This document shows, in pieces, positions 62,672-64,000 of a stretch of DNA of 64,000 nt. The translations under genes and the position numbers were made by a program. Under the pieces are notes generated by a model that was not told where the DNA came from, did not search any database, and saw nothing but the letters and a program-made list of their open reading frames with translations. The number at the start of each line of letters is the position of its first letter. Positions within the stretch are counted from its first letter, which is position 1. Origin of the DNA: JANSWP01 sp041941305 (GTDB lineage: Bacteria; Bacteroidota; Bacteroidia; Chitinophagales; Saprospiraceae); NCBI GenBank assembly GCA_041941305.1, contig JBGTQJ010000021.1, forward strand, positions 62,001-126,000, in the 5' to 3' direction.

Positions 62672-63370
62672 CTACAACAAACCTCTGGTTTTCAACCACT
62701 TCAATCCTTCTCGCTTTGTTAAATTCGATAATTCTGGATGAGCCTCAATAAAGGAGGTTACCTTTTCCGGATAAACTTTTGACAAGTCTCTCAATGCCCA
62801 GCCAGCCCCTTTTTGTACAAAAAACTCATTGGAGTCTGCTCTCCGAAGAATCATCTTAAATAAGAAATCAACATCGGTTTTGGCTTTATCAAAACGATGA
62901 CAAATAATGGCTGTTCTTTGAAGCCAAATATTGTCCGACTCAATCCATTTTTCGCAGTAAGGGTATCTCAAATAAGGGTGTTTTTGAAAATGAATGCCTA
63001 TCAATTTTGCCAACCAATCTACGGTATCCCACCAGGATTTAGTAAGTACCAATTCTTCCAAAAGCAAAATTAAATCTTCCCCCTCCTTTTTTGTTCTCCT
63101 CTGCAGCATTTCGGTTCCCATATATTGAATCTCACGATACTCATCTTCATAGCAAAGTTGTAGGAAGGTTTTCAAATTTTCTCCCTGGAACATTCCAACT
63201 TCTTTAAAAAATGCCTTGGACAAGCCCATCCAGGCTTGCGCTTTGAGTCCATAATACTCAAACTGGTTGCGCATGTATTTCATTTGCCCCTCGGCGGTGG
63301 AAGGATCTCCTTGCTCCTGAAATGCAGCTTTAATTTTTTGGAGGTAATCTTTGGGTGAAATGGTCATCAT
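62672..63370 (-). CDS. DNA alkylation repair protein, AlkD-like
   Basis: 232 residues of the AlkD family, HEAT-repeat DNA glycosylases that remove N3- and N7-alkylated purines. The active-site segment TKSWWDTVDWLAKLIG contains the Trp and Asp used by AlkD, and EFFVQKGAGWALRDLSK holds the second conserved Trp. Length fits the family (about 230). The first ATG at 63370 or the second at 63367 could be used. It is a single gene with a MITE-like element upstream. Confidence 0.9.
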   Translation of the reverse strand: MMTISPKDYLQKIKAAFQEQGDPSTAEGQMKYMRNQFEYYGLKAQAWMGLSKAFFKEVGMFQGENLKTFLQLCYEDEYREIQYMGTEMLQRRTKKEGEDLILLLEELVLTKSWWDTVDWLAKLIGIHFQKHPYLRYPYCEKWIESDNIWLQRTAIICHRFDKAKTDVDFLFKMILRRADSNEFFVQKGAGWALRDLSKVYPEKVTSFIEAHPELSNLTKREGLKWLKTRGLL

Positions 63371-63448
63371 GCAGAAAATTTTGCCAAATATGAGAAATTA
63401 GGATGAATCTGAAGCTAAACTTCACCCTGAGAACATTTCATTTTTGTA

Positions 63449-63612
63449 GAACTTGTCTAAAGTTATTCTACTGGCTTGTTTGCAAGTCATTGAATTTGAC
63501 CCCGATAACTATCGGGGCAGCTATTTTTCATCCCGTACTTTTTCCCTAAGGGTTCCTTTGGGAAAAATCAAGCACTTACAACCAATCTCAATACAAAACT
63601 TTTGACAAGTTC
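63449..63612. mobile_element. MITE-like element with 16-bp inverted ends
   Basis: GAACTTGTCTAAAGTT (63449-63464) and AACTTTTGACAAGTTC (63597-63612) are inverted repeats with one mismatch. Two hairpins lie within: CCCCGAT-aact-ATCGGGG and TTTTTCCC against GGGAAAAA. The 164 bp encode nothing; no target duplication is clear. The element sits in the 351-base region between AlkD and the next gene, whose promoter is to its right. Confidence 0.6.
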
Positions 63613-63721
63613 ATATAATCTATTCTATTCTTTGTAAAAGTTGGTTCTTTTGATGCGTAATATTCTCCAAATTGGCGAACTTCGTGTCTTCAATGAATTA
63701 TTAAATTTAACATCAATTAGA

Positions 63722-64000
63722 ATGAAAAATCAACTGTACATCTTACTAGCCTTTCTGTTTTTAAGCTTCACTATGGGGTGCGGAGGTGGAGGAGAACAAG
63801 CTGCCGATGAACCTACGGGTACAACTATTGGCATTACGGATTCAACCATCACTGTAGGTTCCTGGGGACCCTTGTCTGGACCCGCTGCACTTTGGGGGAC
63901 CATTACCAAAGGGATGGCGGCTTATTTTGATTTAATCAATGAAGAAGGTGGCATAAATGGTCGAAAAATCAATTTCATCTACAAGGATGATGCATATGAT
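63722..64000 (+). CDS. Periplasmic binding lipoprotein of a branched-chain amino acid-type ABC transporter (3' end outside window)
   Basis: The first 93 residues are visible. MKNQLYILLAFLFLSFTMGC is a lipoprotein signal with C20, followed by a Gly-rich linker. The folded part starts ITVGSWGPLSGPAALWG and continues with AYFDLINEEGGINGRKINF and YKDDAYD, the classic beginning of the Peripla_BP_6 (LivJ-like) family. Such proteins bind amino acids, urea or aromatic acids in the periplasm. The transporter genes are expected downstream, outside the window. Confidence 0.85.
   Translation, partial: MKNQLYILLAFLFLSFTMGCGGGGEQAADEPTGTTIGITDSTITVGSWGPLSGPAALWGTITKGMAAYFDLINEEGGINGRKINFIYKDDAYD

Overview
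The window comes from a member of the Bacteroidota, most likely the Saprospiria (Lewinella/Haliscomenobacter-like). The evidence is the AT-rich sequence, many secreted proteins ending in type A sorting domains of the type IX secretion system (T9SS), a PorP/SprF-family outer-membrane protein, twin CRTAC1/FG-GAP lipoproteins, a Y_Y_Y two-component sensor, a PF14905-type beta-barrel remnant and one TAnnTTTG promoter box. No rRNA, tRNA, CRISPR array, phage or transposase gene was seen. It is draft sequence: a 9-base N gap lies at 49966-49974, and two genes carry one-base frameshifts that could be real or sequencing errors.

Layout. 1-300: end of a T9SS-secreted protein. 290-564: remnant of an outer-membrane beta-barrel gene. 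668-5150: NAD salvage locus made of an NrtR-type Nudix regulator, a PRPP-synthetase paralogue, a frameshifted HAD gene overlapping it, nadV and a deoxyribosyltransferase-like gene. Three dyads of the same 8-5-8 design sit before the regulator and before the operon. 5092-12286: DUF2652 cyclase-like protein, Uma2 protein, large T9SS/M23 protein, a retropepsin-like protein with His at both catalytic Asp positions, a PnuC-like membrane protein and an alpha/beta hydrolase lacking its nucleophile. 12323-16316: LytTR response regulator with its propeller/Y_Y_Y/His_kinase sensor. 16650-25327: MddA-like methyltransferase, two giant FG-GAP/UnbV lipoproteins in tandem and a small lipoprotein. 25328-38840: the most unusual part. 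It has a leader mini-ORF whose stop codon lies inside a terminator stem, a small secreted protein, and two paralogous giant HYR-type proteins (2243 and 1297 aa). Both giants end in dockerin-like, cohesin-like and T9SS sorting modules, and each is followed by the same terminator type and the same 169-bp two-hairpin element. 39064-42714: ECF sigma factor with a TPR membrane partner, then a BlaI/BlaR1-type pair with candidate operators. 42865-48157: RetSat-like oxidoreductase, a sorting domain without signal peptide, an EAD11-winged-helix protein, a FnIII protein and a Tat-exported TIM-barrel isomerase. 48433-52429: two glycosyltransferases around a MITE-like element and the gap, then ribB. 52487-64000: PorP/SprF protein, NlpC/P60-like protein without catalytic Cys, Lon, GAF-LuxR regulator, SDR, QueA-like enzyme, thioredoxin-like protein, DUF1080 protein, AlkD and the start of a periplasmic-binding lipoprotein.

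Working together. The 5' locus should recycle nicotinamide to NMN: PRPP synthetase makes the co-substrate, NadV joins it to nicotinamide, and NrtR probably represses both when the cell's NAD pool is sufficient. The middle looks devoted to the cell surface. Recurring themes are catalytically degenerate enzymes (at least four) and many small hairpin repeats whose stems are conserved or co-vary. The best candidate for something undescribed is the pair of giant surface proteins carrying both a cohesin-like and a dockerin-like module, with their attenuator-like leader and shared 3' elements.
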